Assembly (NCBI GenBank): GCA_029641185.1
Contig: JAPWGK010000001.1
Coordinates: forward strand, 1,376,501-1,440,500
Length of the DNA: 64,000 nucleotides
Direction of reading: 5' to 3'
Source: Pseudofabraea citricarpa
Lineage: Eukaryota > Ascomycota > Leotiomycetes > Helotiales > Dermateaceae
In this document: positions 23,406 through 34,839 of the stretch, in pieces
Layout of the letters: each line of letters begins with the position of its first letter
Position numbering within the stretch: the first letter of the stretch is position 1
Notes under the pieces: model-generated
Told to the model about the DNA's origin: nothing
The model's input: only the letters and a program-made list of their open reading frames with translations
Databases searched by the model: none
Translations under genes and position numbers: made by a program

Positions 23406-24619
23406 TTACAACTCCTTAGCGTGTGCCTCGTTGACCAACACGTATCTGTATCGGGCATCGCCCTTCTCCATATCGATAATGGCCTGGTTGGCGTCCTTGA
23501 GAGGACGTTCTTGGATCCATGGGTGGATACCCTTGTCAGCAGCGAATTGGAGCATCTCAGAGATCTCATGGGGAGCGCCGATCCTATTGAGTAAACCGTC
23601 AGTACACATCACAAAAAGAAGACACGGCAAGGAGGGAACTTACATGCTGCCACCCATCTTGACACCCTTGCCGATCAGAGCAAAGGCGTGGAAGGCTGGG
23701 AACTTATCCTCGGGAGCACCGACCTGAATAAACTGGCCGTTGGTGCGGAGAAGCGACAGGTATTCCTGGAGAGGAAGGTTGGGGCTGGAAACCGTGCAGA
23801 CGATGAGATCCAGGGACGAAGCGTTCTTCTTGGCCCAGTCCTTGTCCTCGTCGGTAGCGATGAAGGTATCGGCCCCCATCTTCTTTGCGTCCTCGGCCTT
23901 CTTGCTGTTACGCGAGATGGCGACGACCTTGTCACACCCAAGAGCCTTTGCCCACAAGAGTCCGAAATGTCCCAATCCACCAATTCCAACAATACCGACT
24001 CGCTTTCCTGGACCGGCTCCGTTCTTGACAAGTGGGCACCAGGTGGTGACTCCACCGCAGAGCATAGGAGCTGCCTCGGAGAGAGAGATGGCGTCTGGGA
24101 TTTTAATAACGAAGTGGCCTGGTGCACGGCAGTAATCAGAGTATCCGCCGTACGACTTGGATCCGTCTGGGTACTTTCCGTTATAGGTACCAACGTTTCC
24201 TCGTGGGCAGTGCTGCTCTAATCCGGATGTGCACTCGTAGCAGTCGGCTTGCAGGCAGGATCCAGACTGTGCACCAACACCACATCGGTCTCCGACCTTG
24301 ATGTGCTTGACGTTGGCTCCGACCTTGACAGCAGTTCCAGCTACTTCGTGACCGACGCAGCATGGGTAGAGAGTAGGTCCCCATCCAGATCGGAGAGTGT
24401 GCAAGTCACTTCCACAGATACCGCAGTGAGTGACCTTGATATCAACATCGTCTTCAGTCCAGGTCTTTGGCTCGAATTCTTGCCAGCTAATAATTTTCAC
24501 AAGTTAGTGAGTGTAAGTGACATGTGAAGAAGTATAATGTGAGGCAATGCATACACCATGTTTCCCTTGTCGGCATCCTTATCCAGACCCATCCATCCTT
24601 GGAACTTGTAGTCAGCCAT
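23406..24619 (-). CDS. Zinc-containing alcohol dehydrogenase, NADP-dependent cinnamyl/ADH6-7 type
   Basis: Three exons: 24619-24555, 24486-23644 and 23583-23406, giving 361 residues. Junctions restore GNMVWQEFEPK and GGSMIGAPHEI, both splitting codons in phase 2. Catalytic-zinc ligands are Cys43 in CGICGSDLH and His68-Glu69 in GHE; structural-zinc cysteines are 99, 104, 107 and 115. A glycine-rich Rossmann motif GIGGLGHFG marks the cofactor domain, and length matches the ~360-residue family. Members reduce aldehydes, including aromatic and furan aldehydes, in the cytosol using NADPH; the substrate here is inferred only at family level. An in-frame ATG at 24730 would add 37 residues, but a TATA box lies only 11 nt upstream of it, so transcription probably starts downstream and 24619 is preferred. 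Confidence 0.93.
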
Positions 24620-26104
24620 ATTGGTTGTGGTGTGGTGGTGGTGTGATGTTGCTTGTAGATGCTTTGTGATGGAGATAATTCGGTCAGTAGCTTCTTGTGA
24701 GTGAGATCTGGCTGGGACAGAACGAGGCATGGTGGCTATCTATATATACTTATCATCCCTCCTGCTCTTCGCCTTGGTGGAGTAGAAGCTTCTCGAGACC
24801 GGACAAAACAGCAACTCAAAAAAAATAAAAATATCCACTCTTGTACCTTAACTCCTAGAGCTTCGCACGCAGGATCCAGAAATAAGGCCCTTTAGACTTT
24901 GGAACCCTGACGCTTTTGTCTCTTGGACCAGTAGATAAGGGCGCCGGGAGCTATGCTACACGGCGCGTGGCGCCCACTTGGCTAAAGTCCGATGGCCTGT
25001 TCGCACCGTGCAAGGGAAAAGCGATGATATCGATGATGTCGTCGTTTCGATCCTCTTTTTTTTCTTTCTTTCGCTCTGCCCTCGCTAGAAATGCCCTACT
25101 CTAACGCCGATGGGTTATGCAATATTTGGGCCGACGCCGAATTTCAGAAACGCCCGAACTGGTTTGGGCTCTCTGGACTTAGGAGTTATCGGAGAGGGTA
25201 GGATGCTTATGCAAGTTGCTGATGGGCTGCATTGATAACAAGGAGAGAGAACTTTCGACGCTTCGTCGGAGATACTTATCCCTATTTCTCGTGGAGCGAA
25301 GGCCGCTGGGCTTGTCCCTCAACTGCCGCAGGCCGAGGTCTTCCTTCATGATGTAACTACATCACATGATCGACGCCATGGTTTGAATATGACAGAAATC
25401 TAGAGCATGTACGAAGGGCCAAGTGGGAAGAGACGAGTTGGAAATTCAGGGCGACGTTCCTGCAGTAGCTCTTTATGTAGCCAGTTTTGGGGGCTGACTG
25501 TGCCATCCGGGTGCGTCTGCAGATCAACAGTCGTCAGCACCTTTATCCTAAAAGGAATCGTGCGTGCATGTTCTGGGTAGTAAGCAACTGACATGTAACA
25601 CGATGTCTCTTGGCTTCTTTCCTCTTTCTGGAATTCCTTAGCCCTTGGGAAAACAGAGTCACGTTCCAGAGAGGCTTTTGATTGGAGCTCGCGAAATCTG
25701 ATGGGTGAAGAATTTCCTCGCCAGCACTGAGATACAGAATCGATGACATATTCGTAGGTAACAAGGAGATTATTATACAAAACATATTTCTAAGCAAAAG
25801 ACAAAATTAAGAAACATTTCATTGAGGCACTTTGTGAATTAGGAATGTGGTAATTCGAGAAGATAAAGAGTAGCCTCGTTCCAACCCGAGACTTGAGATT
25901 AAAATCTATGTGACATATGTTGGAAAATTGGAGTCACACTCTATAATAGACCAAGTAGATAATTCTAGGTTTATAAAAAAGCTCTCTGGCAGATAAGCAA
26001 TGCTAAACCTTCTTAATAATCTAATCTATCGGGATTGTTTGAGAGGAATGTTTGAGTACCGAAGGCAGCTACTGAATTCAAAACTCGTCCTGGCGGATAT
26101 CACC
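24620..26104. other. Intergenic: ADH promoter side and 3' flank of the MOSC-reductase gene
   Basis: About 1.5 kb with the ADH TATA box near its left end. The right half (25.8-26.1 kb) is AT-rich. No coding frame with recognisable character is present. Confidence 0.55.
24741..24748 (-). promoter_or_regulatory. TATA box of the alcohol dehydrogenase gene
   Basis: TATATATA on the minus strand, 122 nt upstream of the chosen ATG. Its position argues that the upstream in-frame ATG at 24730 lies before the transcription start. Confidence 0.55.
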
Positions 26105-27807
26105 TTAGAAATCAATCATGAGATGACCAACCCCGCGACTAACACAGCTCAGCAACGCGCCCTCCTTCTCTTGCTCAGATAGCGCCGATCCCCTATGCAG
26201 CACCTTGCCAGCGCATACGTTGACCTTACAAGAACCACAGTTACCCACCTCACAGCTGCTATCCACGTCGAGCCCCCGATTCCTCATAACATCCAGTAGC
26301 GTTTCATGCTCCTTGACTTCGAAAACCCTCTTGCTACCCCCTTCATCCTCGTCCTTCTTTAGCGAGAAGGTAAAAGGATCACCCCCTCGCTCTGCTTGAA
26401 AGGCTTCATAATGTACCTCATCTGCTGGGATATCGCAAGCGAGCACGGCTTCTAGCATTCGTCGAGGACCACATACATAAACGTGAGAGTTCCATTTCCT
26501 GCCGGAGATGATGGATGGGATATCCATTCTTTGATTTTGAGAACTATCATAGATAGTGACGTTTCCTTGCATGTTTGAGAGCTTGGACTTAAAGGGGGTT
26601 TCTTCGTCGGATCGTACTGCATAATGAAAGTCATAATTGAAATTGATCTGGTCGAAGACTGCCGTGGTTGGTAGAAAGGCGGTTATGCCTATGCCGCCAG
26701 AAATTATAATGTGATGTGATGCCCCTCCGGCAATCGGGACGCTTTGAGTGACCTTTCCAATTTGAACGGTGTCGTTGATTTTGAGTGTGTTGTGCATATA
26801 CGAAGAGCCTCCTCGGCTTTGTTCTTCGAACGCAATACCGAGTTCAAACTTGTGCGTGGTGCCATCTACCAGACTGTATGATCTTAAGAGTCCATTGGGC
26901 AGTTTGATGCGGACATGAGATCCAGGCTCTATATCTTCTGCGGTACCTTCTGGAACTACTGCTTCGAATATGAAGGAGGATATTCGAGGCGTCTGAAGTA
27001 TCTTGTCTACGAGTTTGAAGGCCGTGAAAATCTCTGGCACTTTTGCCTCGTTAGTCGTTTCTGCCTTTGCAATAAGATTTTTGAACTTGAACTATGAGTC
27101 AGCGACTAGTTGCAGTACAAGGACATTTTATTTACATGGCTTTTACACTCAGCGCCAAACTCAGGTATGGCCAAGAGTTCCTTCAGAACTGGGATGTTAC
27201 TACTGCCGTCGCGATGCAAATACTCCTGGATCCTCTCGATGGTCCATTTGGGATGGATTCTTTCAACCAATACAATAGAATCTCCTCTTTTCATTAGACC
27301 CTCTTTTAGCACACGGTAGTACCATCCGGTTCGACTCTTCTTCCAGGTTTGGCTCGCAAATCCTTTAATTTCGAAGCGATGATTGAGTTTATAGCACGGT
27401 TGTCGGGGAAGAGAAACCTGAAGAAGACATCCTTCTTCAGAAGAACCAATCTGGATGATGTCCCCAATACATACGTTACGCTCATTCATAGCTTCGCTCA
27501 CGATATTCTCCCCAAAGCCACCGACTGTAAAGAAGTTTGCGTTCTCTGGGAACTCATCGCGCCAAGCTGAGTAATGTAGAGAACAGTATTGATGTACGGC
27601 TTTATCAACACCGCCATGAAACGTGAGGTCATGTTCATCCCCATCAAGACCGGTTAGATTTGTAAAGATGACATCGTCTCGAGGCTCTTTCAAAATGCCA
27701 GAGGTGATCGCAAGGCCTTTGTACGGCTTCAACTTGCCAGTGCGAAGCTCGCGGATCGTGGCCTTTTTAAAAGGTGTGTTTAGATCTGGTGGCAGAATTG
27801 GTGCCAT
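26105..27807 (-). CDS. MOSC domain fused to FMN/2Fe-2S oxidoreductase (YiiM plus phthalate-dioxygenase-reductase type)
   Basis: Two exons: 27807-27136 and 27091-26105, giving 552 residues. The 44-nt intron has donor GTAAAT, a GCTGAC branch site and a CATAG acceptor, phase 0; without it the frame stops at once. Residues 1 to about 165 are a MOSC domain of the YiiM type, with GGVDKAVHQY, FGENI and the candidate molybdenum-cofactor cysteine in PRQPCYK. A short helical '3-alpha' segment follows to about 225. About 240-455 is a ferredoxin-reductase module with RSYSLVDG (flavin site) and an ISGGIGIT nucleotide motif. The C-terminus is a plant-type 2Fe-2S ferredoxin with C-x4-C-x2-C (CEVGNCGSC) and a distal Cys. 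E. coli YiiM and YcbX reduce N-hydroxylated bases and amines; the fusion suggests a self-contained NADH-driven version (inference). Confidence 0.88.
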
Positions 27808-28930
27808 GATCACAGAAATATCGATAAGATTTTGACAAGTGTGTAGCTATGGCAAATTCAACTAATTGCAGGTATATACTTAGCTAGTGAGTGAATTTCT
27901 TAGTATCTCGGTTTAGAAATAAGTCCTTCTACGAGATGTGTGAAGTGAGAAGGAAAAATTGTCTACAATTTCGTTCGATATCTCCCAGGAAAAAAATATT
28001 TGAAAGTGGGCAAGTTTACTACAGGTAGGTAAGGTAGTAAGAATACAGAGAGAAAAGGAGAGGATTGTCCAGAGCATAAAATAAATACAGAAAATAAGCG
28101 CGAGGCGCAGAAACACTTTAGCCCCACTCGGAAGGTGCTTACATTAGCTGAGCAGACCTATCATCAGTATCTATCGAGTCAGCATTATACACATTCGCGA
28201 TCAGTCGAGTCACAGCGATACTTCTGAAAGGTGTGCTCCTACAGCTTCAGGTGGTCGCCATGTTTGACTACCCACCTAGGTAAGCACGCACGGCACAGAA
28301 GGGTAACATAAAATGTTTTCTCCATTTGCAATATTCTTCGCCAACACCCACAAACCAACCCTCGCACCTCAATGATAAGTACACAGGAGTCTTCCGTCCC
28401 ACCCCCTAAGATACGCATAGTAGTGAACAATGTAAAACGAAGTAGTGAGATATTTGTCCCCGACGCCAATTCCGCCTGTGCCCCTTGAAAGCCAAGCGCA
28501 CCACATGGCAACAAAGTAAAGCAGTTATTAGAGTCTTCGTCCATTGCAGCATCGGCAGTAAAGCATAAACATAAAAAACAGAAAAGCGTAACCGCCAATG
28601 CGATCCATATCCACCCGGATCGTGCGATGTCGCCGAGGAGATGTATGTAACAAGGAAATTTTGAAGACAATTCGAAACCCGTCCCCCTTCTAGCTGTCCG
28701 GTGATGAGATAAATTTTGCATAAACAATGAATGGTATGAGTCCGCTGCTGAACGCCAAGGTAAGGAAATATGCTCGAAAACGCCAAAGAGTTGATGTAGT
28801 GGCACTCAGCAGCCGTTATTCGCAATTGGTTCTGAAACCTCACGGGCACTGTGCTGGATGTATCAACATGGCCCGAGGGAAACTATGAGTTGTTCAAGTC
28901 GATCCTTGGTCTTGAATCCAGAATTGTGAA
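27808..28930. other. Intergenic between two minus-strand genes
   Basis: The promoter side of the MOSC-reductase gene and the 3' flank of som1. Minus-strand frames at 28239-28849 have no protein family character. ACCTAGGT occurs at 28274-28281. Confidence 0.55.
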
Positions 28931-31531
28931 TCACTCAGCCCCGATCTCTCCGCCATCTAAGAACGCAGAGGTGTCGAAACTGAAGTTATCGACGCCCTCT
29001 CCATCTTGATGCAAGAAAGAATCGAAGTCAAAATCTTGGAGGACATCCATGTTACCAGCGGTAGGATTAGTAAATTCGAACCCTTGGAAATCCAGCTGTG
29101 TAAAGTCAGCTATCTGAGAAGAACGAACACATCCTTCCAAACTTACTGGTCCATTTTGGTCGAAGCCAATTGCCCCAAGAGGGTCTGGTTGCTGAGCAGG
29201 GGCTGTCGTGGCAGCAGGGGGCTGGCCGTTGGCCATGGGCTGAACAGCTCCATTTTGACCGTTGAAGCTTTTTGGGTGAACCGGAGTGATCGGAGTCGCA
29301 GGCGTAGGAGTTGCAGGCTCTTGAGAGGCATCGGCGGCTGGTGTCGGTGCTTGTCCCTTCTTTCCCCCCTTCTGTCATCAATGTCAACATTTCTACAAAA
29401 AAATCCATTTCGCAAAAAGAAAATTACCTTTGCTTTTGTATCCTTATTCGCGTCCTTCTTGCCTTTGGGGTTAGCTTTGTTTGCCTGGGACGGTGTAGGT
29501 GGAGCAGCGCCTTGCTGGGGGGATGATGGTTGAGTACGACCATTACCCGCCGCGCCCGCTGCAGGGGCCGATGGCGGTGGCATTGCTCGTTGTTGTGGAG
29601 TTCCCATCTGTGGAGGAGGTCCCTGGGAAACTGTTGGCATCATCGGGGTACCATTAGGTCCTGATTGCCATCCATTGGCAGCTTGTTGTTGTGCTTGAGC
29701 TTGACGAGCCATGGCCATCTGTTGTTGCTGGGCTGGTGTCATTTGGCCGTTGAATGCGCCAGGGTGGGAACTCGGGGGACGCATGCCGTTAGGCATCATG
29801 TTCATACCATTCATACCATTGAACTGAGGAGCCATGTTGGGATCCATTTGACCACCAGGCATGAAGTTCATACCGTTTGGCGATCCTCTGGATTGACCTT
29901 CAGGCAGAGGGGACGGGATTCCTGCATTGTTCATATGAGGTGTACCACGCTTGATGGGTTCACTTGGGTTAGGAGAGGCACCTGAACGAGCGCCTTGTGG
30001 TGAAGTGCCTTGGAAAGGTTGTCCGTTAGGTCCAGGGCCACCGGGACCACCAGGACCAACGCCTGGCATTCCCTCACGTGGACCTGACATGCTGTCTTGC
30101 TCTTGGCGGGCCATCATAAGCCTTTTCTTATTCTGTTGCTCAAGGAGCATGAGTTGCATCTGGTAATCTTGCAAAGCATGGTTACCACCGCCGTTGGGTT
30201 GACCACCTGGGGCACCCCGCATTCCATTGGGGCCCATCTCGCCTGCGTTATAATACCCCGCGATTGCTCCACCATCCTGGCCTTGAGGCATCATGGGCGA
30301 ACCCTGGCTCTGCGGGCCGCCTGGATTAGCCATGCCTTTGGAAGGCATTTGTCCTTGAGTATGTTGTGTCAAGCTGGCCTGGTATGCTGCAAGGGATTTC
30401 TGCTGAGCTGCACCTTGGTTTTGTCCTTGGAAAGCCTGGAACTGCTGAGGTGTTAGATTACTTGCATCGAAACCATTTGGAAGCTGCATTTGAGCGTTTT
30501 GAATAGCATTGCTGGGGCCAGTGTTTCCCACCTGGTTGGCCTGCATTCCGGGCGTTTGGCCTCTTCCATTTGGCATCATCGCTTGCTGAGGGTTAAAAGG
30601 GGCCCCATCGAGCCGTGGACGTTTCGACGGGGAGGGGGCGTTCTCTCCAGAGCCTGGGGACTGTGGACGTGGATGGTTGCTATCAGACGGATCCCGCTGC
30701 ATTTGCTGCTGCTTCTGTTGTTGCTGCTGCAGCATTGCCATCTGCTGTTGAGGTGTTCTAATAGAAAGATTAGTCGAGGTCTGAAGCTTCAACACGTTAT
30801 CACTTACGCGTTTCTGTTGTTTTGCATGGCCGTTCGGGCAATATCGTTCTGCTTTAGATTCATGCCATTCTGCTGTTGCTGGTTTCGCATCATCATTTGG
30901 TATTGCTGACTATTGGGGATCATATCGGGGCGCATATTGCGAAGCATTTGTTGCTGGTTTTCTTGACGAAGCCTCGATTGTGCCTGTGAATGTTAGTCAT
31001 GACTAGTTTAAATTGTACGCGATTGCGATGATAGATTACCTGTGTGTGCGCAAGATATTGACTTGCGTTGCGCAAATCCGAAGCCGTACCGCGTTGAGCC
31101 TTATACATGTCCCAGAAGAGACACCACCACTCGAACAGGAAACAGCTCTCAGGAGTTTCTTTAGGAATGTTTGGCACCGGAAGGTCATCAGGTCTTTTCG
31201 AATCAATATCGTCCTTGGAGTCGCCATCCATGCTGTCAGCACCATTCCCTACAATATTTCCATTTTCGTCGCGACGACGACCAGGGCTGTCTTCTTGTTT
31301 GTGCTGGACCTGACCCTTCTCGCTGTTGAGCAGGGTCCTCGCAACATCATACATCCCATTGGTGAGGAAGTATTCGTAGATGTAGGTGTTAAGCTGGGAC
31401 TTTGGATTTGGAGGTACGGCTGCCGTGGGCATAGTTCGTGGGCCTCCAGGTGCCCCATTGTTCATCATCGGATTGCCGCCACCTACTGGACCACCCATGG
31501 CATTCATGCCAGCCATGTTGACGTTGTTCAT
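28931..31531 (-). CDS. som1: LisH-domain morphogenesis regulator Som1/SomA (Flo8 homologue)
   Basis: Five exons: 31531-31040, 30983-30808, 30757-29428, 29371-29147 and 29095-28931, giving 795 residues. After a Met/Asn/Gly-rich start comes a LisH motif (about 46-75, SQLNTYIYEYFLTNGMYDVA), then the LUFS-type ESCFLFEWWCLFWDMY segment, which is diagnostic. The centre is a long Gln/Pro/Gly/Met-rich disordered region with poly-Gln, a basic KGKKDANKD patch and an acidic-hydrophobic C-terminus (DFDFDSFL) resembling an activation domain. Magnaporthe Som1 and Aspergillus fumigatus SomA act in the nucleus downstream of cAMP-PKA and control hyphal morphogenesis, adhesion, conidiation and virulence. The last intron (29146-29096, 51 nt, GTAAGT...CACAG) is stop-free and a multiple of three, so a retained form would add 17 residues. 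Confidence 0.92.
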
Positions 31532-33838
31532 CTTCGCGGACGGTAGTCGCGAGAGCTCCTTGATCGTAACACCGAATGTTGCGGTCTAGAGACGTGGAAA
31601 ACCCTCCGTCAGCCACCTCTGACGCGGAGCGGGTTTTAGAGCCGAATGTCGCAACGTTTGCTTTTGCCGCAAGAATGGAAAAGCTTGAACGGCGATGAGC
31701 TGGTCGAGATAGACGCGGATCCAGAAGATGCGAGAGGTTTCGTGATGGATGAGGCAAATTGGTAATCTTGAGCGCGGATTCCGGCGTCGCTGACCGTGGA
31801 CCCTTTTCGGAGGGCAAAGTGCGATCGGTAGGCGCGTTGAAGGACACGGCCAGGCGGAGAGACAGGACGATGGGCAGGCCCCAGACTGTCTAGCTGAGGT
31901 GGTCGAAGTCGAATATCGGAATGCCTATCAGGAGATGTCTCGTCCCGCGATCGTGGGACACGCAATGGTGGTGGTGTTTAGGTGACTTTCCGAGGATTGA
32001 ATTATTGGTCGTGGAAGTCTCCAGATTGGAAGTGGTCAGTGGGCTGAGATGAACACTTTGCGGGCGTAGCTGTGAGAACGCGGGTCCACCTTGGAAATGC
32101 GAGGCTGATATCCCGTTCTGGGTCCAGGGACTCTACCAGGAGGCTGCGGAGGAGGATCCCAAGGACTGCGATTTTCAACTATGCGACCAGACAAAGCAAA
32201 ACAGTGTAAAATCTCCAGATAGCCACGCAGTTGAGGCAGAAGTGCACAGAAGAGAATGAATAGTTGGTGTTCAGACACACACAGATTTCTCGACCTGACC
32301 TCCAGTTGCTAGCTCAAACACGGTTAGCCGCCATGCAATTTACAGCCTATATATGGCCGCCAAGCACGTGTTTACCGATTGCCAGCCCTAGACCGGAGAT
32401 GGGCGTAAATACAGAGGGAGACCGGCCAGGTGCCCATAGATCGGGGCCCTATATACGGGGCAGTTTACAGTATACGCCTAACACACCGTAATTATGCTTC
32501 CTCTTTTTCGCGGCCTCTGATCTCAGGCACGGAACGGCGTACACGTATGAGATAACCTGGAAGTATGGCGGGACACCTGGGCGGCCACCCTCTCGGTGGG
32601 TTATTATTCAGAGAGGAGCTTCAGATGGCGTGCCACGATGATTTCTTGCTTGCCTCCTTTCGTCACATCTGAGTCACGGCTGGTAGAATTTGTACAGAGA
32701 CGGGGAGGGAGGCCAGGCCAGGCCAGATCAATCACTCATCTCCCCCCAAATCACATGACCGCAATCTCACATCAGATGTGTCTGAGAGTATCAGGACGAG
32801 GGCCGTTGGAAGTTCTGAAGAGACTCCTCCGATGACTTCACTGGTTGAACGCGGGTGTTAGGCATGAATGTTGAGAGCGTGACAGCGAGCCCAGTTGCCA
32901 GCTTGGGGCAATTGCATTGAGCGGGGGATCAACTGGTCTGCTCAGATGGCGAAAAAGAGTTTGGATATCGAAACTGTCGTTGGCAGAGCCCGGCCAATGT
33001 GGGGTTTCCCTTCAGGATCATACCTGGACACTCGGGGTGAGGCGTTGGCCACTGCAAAGCCTTCCTCCGGGAACGTAGATCGAGTCCAACGTGTCCGTGC
33101 TTAACTCGGCTTTCGTGGGATATCGCTCGAAGATGCTGTGAAGTGGCTTACACAAAACAACCAGAATGGAAGAGAATCAACCTCAAGACCTATCGACATG
33201 CCCGACAATCTTCCTCTTCCTCTTCCTCTCCTTCTCGGAAGTTGTGTATCAACAATCCAGACTGTCATTCTCCGGACTCGCATCGCAAAACCCGGGTCCG
33301 AGCCCTGCAGACTTGCGATAGGCAGTACGAGTACAAATATGTTCGATTTGGATATTTGAGACGCAAGTACTCTTATCACTCTTGAATTAACAACAAGAAA
33401 AACTCCCCTTCGCTTTCTGATCGGACAAATCAGGCTATAATGCCTTGGTAACTTCGTAGCATTGACTATAAGAAAGGATCTGTGACACTTGAAAGGAAGC
33501 ATCGCAAACTTATGCAATCCAGACTCCGCGAGTTCCCTAGCCATACCATCACCACGTCCTTATTCTCTTCTGCCATCTTGATCACCCAGTTCCACTTTGT
33601 CATGAAAATCAAGAATCAGCTTCCCATGCCGCGAAGCAACAGAAAGACCCGGATAAAGAAAAGTTGACTTACACAACGGTAAAGCTGATTCTTGGCCCAA
33701 CAATGATGCAAGTTTTATCCCTGACCCATGATGCAGAGTGGTTGCAAATTGCCTTGAGCAGTACGTTATTAATGTCGCTGTTGCAATTCACCAAACTGTC
33801 TAAACGCCAAACTCCGAACTGCAACCTAAGTCCACGCT
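31532..33838. other. Som1 promoter region and 3' flank of bet3
   Basis: A 2.3 kb stretch, long for a promoter in this dense half of the window and in keeping with a developmental regulator. Plus-strand frames such as the short one beginning at 32946 have no recognisable domain. No gene is supported. Confidence 0.55.
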
Positions 33839-34595
33839 CTAGTCATCATCTTGAGGCATCTCGTCATCAATGTAACGTATTAAGGTAATCCTCATCTCGG
33901 TGGTATCGTTGCCTCTCAGGATATCGCTGATGAAATGCGCCTCGACTTGCATCTGTACCATCTCCAATGCCCCCCTCAACACTCCACAAAATATATTTGA
34001 ATACCACAATTCGTCTTGCGATCGTCCATCGTCGGGCAGCTCCACGAAATCGGCGAGGGGATTCTCTTCGAATATAAGTGAGAATTGTTTGTTGTCCGAG
34101 GTCCAGTTTGTCACCGTAGGGGTGATATTCAGGAAGATCTTGAAACCAACCTAGATAACCGTTTTAGTATCGCCGTCTGTAAAAGGAAACAGGTAGGAAT
34201 CCTGACCTTAGATATCATTTCAGCTGTCTCTCTAAAGTTGGAACATCTTCTCATCGTATTCGATTTGGCTAGGTAGTCTTCGATCAAGCGTAGACCAATA
34301 TTGTAACCCATTTTATCAAGCTGCTTGTTGACCTCGACATAATCACTTTCGTAGTCTTTACATAGTTGGGCAACGATGGTTCCGTAGGTGAGGGTGACCA
34401 ATTCCGCATTCACTTTGTCTACTCGGGTCCTTGTATGCTCCGTCAGTTCGTTATGAATAGATAACGAGGAAGAAGCCAGCTCCAGGGAAGCTCTTTACTC
34501 ACTTCCACACCCTAAGGTTGGTTAGCTCATTTGGCCTAGCTGCTGAGGATTCGAACATACTCTTCCCCCATACGGGCTGCTTTGTTTGCAGCCAT
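33839..34595 (-). CDS. bet3: TRAPP complex subunit Bet3 (TRAPPC3)
   Basis: Four exons: 34595-34561, a 9-nt exon 34511-34503, 34429-34207 and 34150-33839, giving 192 residues, the usual family length. The microexon (GGTGTGGAA, flanked by TTAG and GTGAGT) supplies the Val-Trp and parts of the neighbouring codons, producing GEEVWKTRVDKVNAELVTLTYG, which matches the conserved Bet3 start. The third intron has an unusual GTCAGG donor. Diagnostic motifs are NKQLDKMGYNIG, RLIEDYLA, CSNFRETAE (Cys77 matches the buried acylated cysteine of mammalian Bet3), EENPLADFVELPD and GVLRGALEMVQ. Bet3 is a core subunit of the TRAPP tethering complexes, which activate Ypt1/Rab1 at the Golgi. Divergent from the U5-40K gene across 244 nt. 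Confidence 0.95.
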
Positions 34596-34839
34596 ACTCC
34601 AGGCTCAGAAGGTAGTTGTAGAGGAGAAAATTCACCAGGAGTTGAAGTTTGGTTGTATATGCGACAAGGCTCGAGCTGTTTGTCCTCAAGTTGAGCCTAG
34701 CCTTGGCACGACCGCGCTAGTGGTATTCGCGATTCAAAAAAGTTGATTTGCGCCAGGAACATAACAAGCTCGTGAACAATCACGGGTCGACCTATCTTCT
34801 TTACCAAGCCCAGGTTTCCTATAGCACTCATCTATTAAA

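Noticed and set aside
34547..34556. GTTCGAATCC on the minus strand, resembling a tRNA B box
   Set aside because: It lies in the first intron of bet3 and no acceptor stem, D arm or anticodon arm can be built around it.
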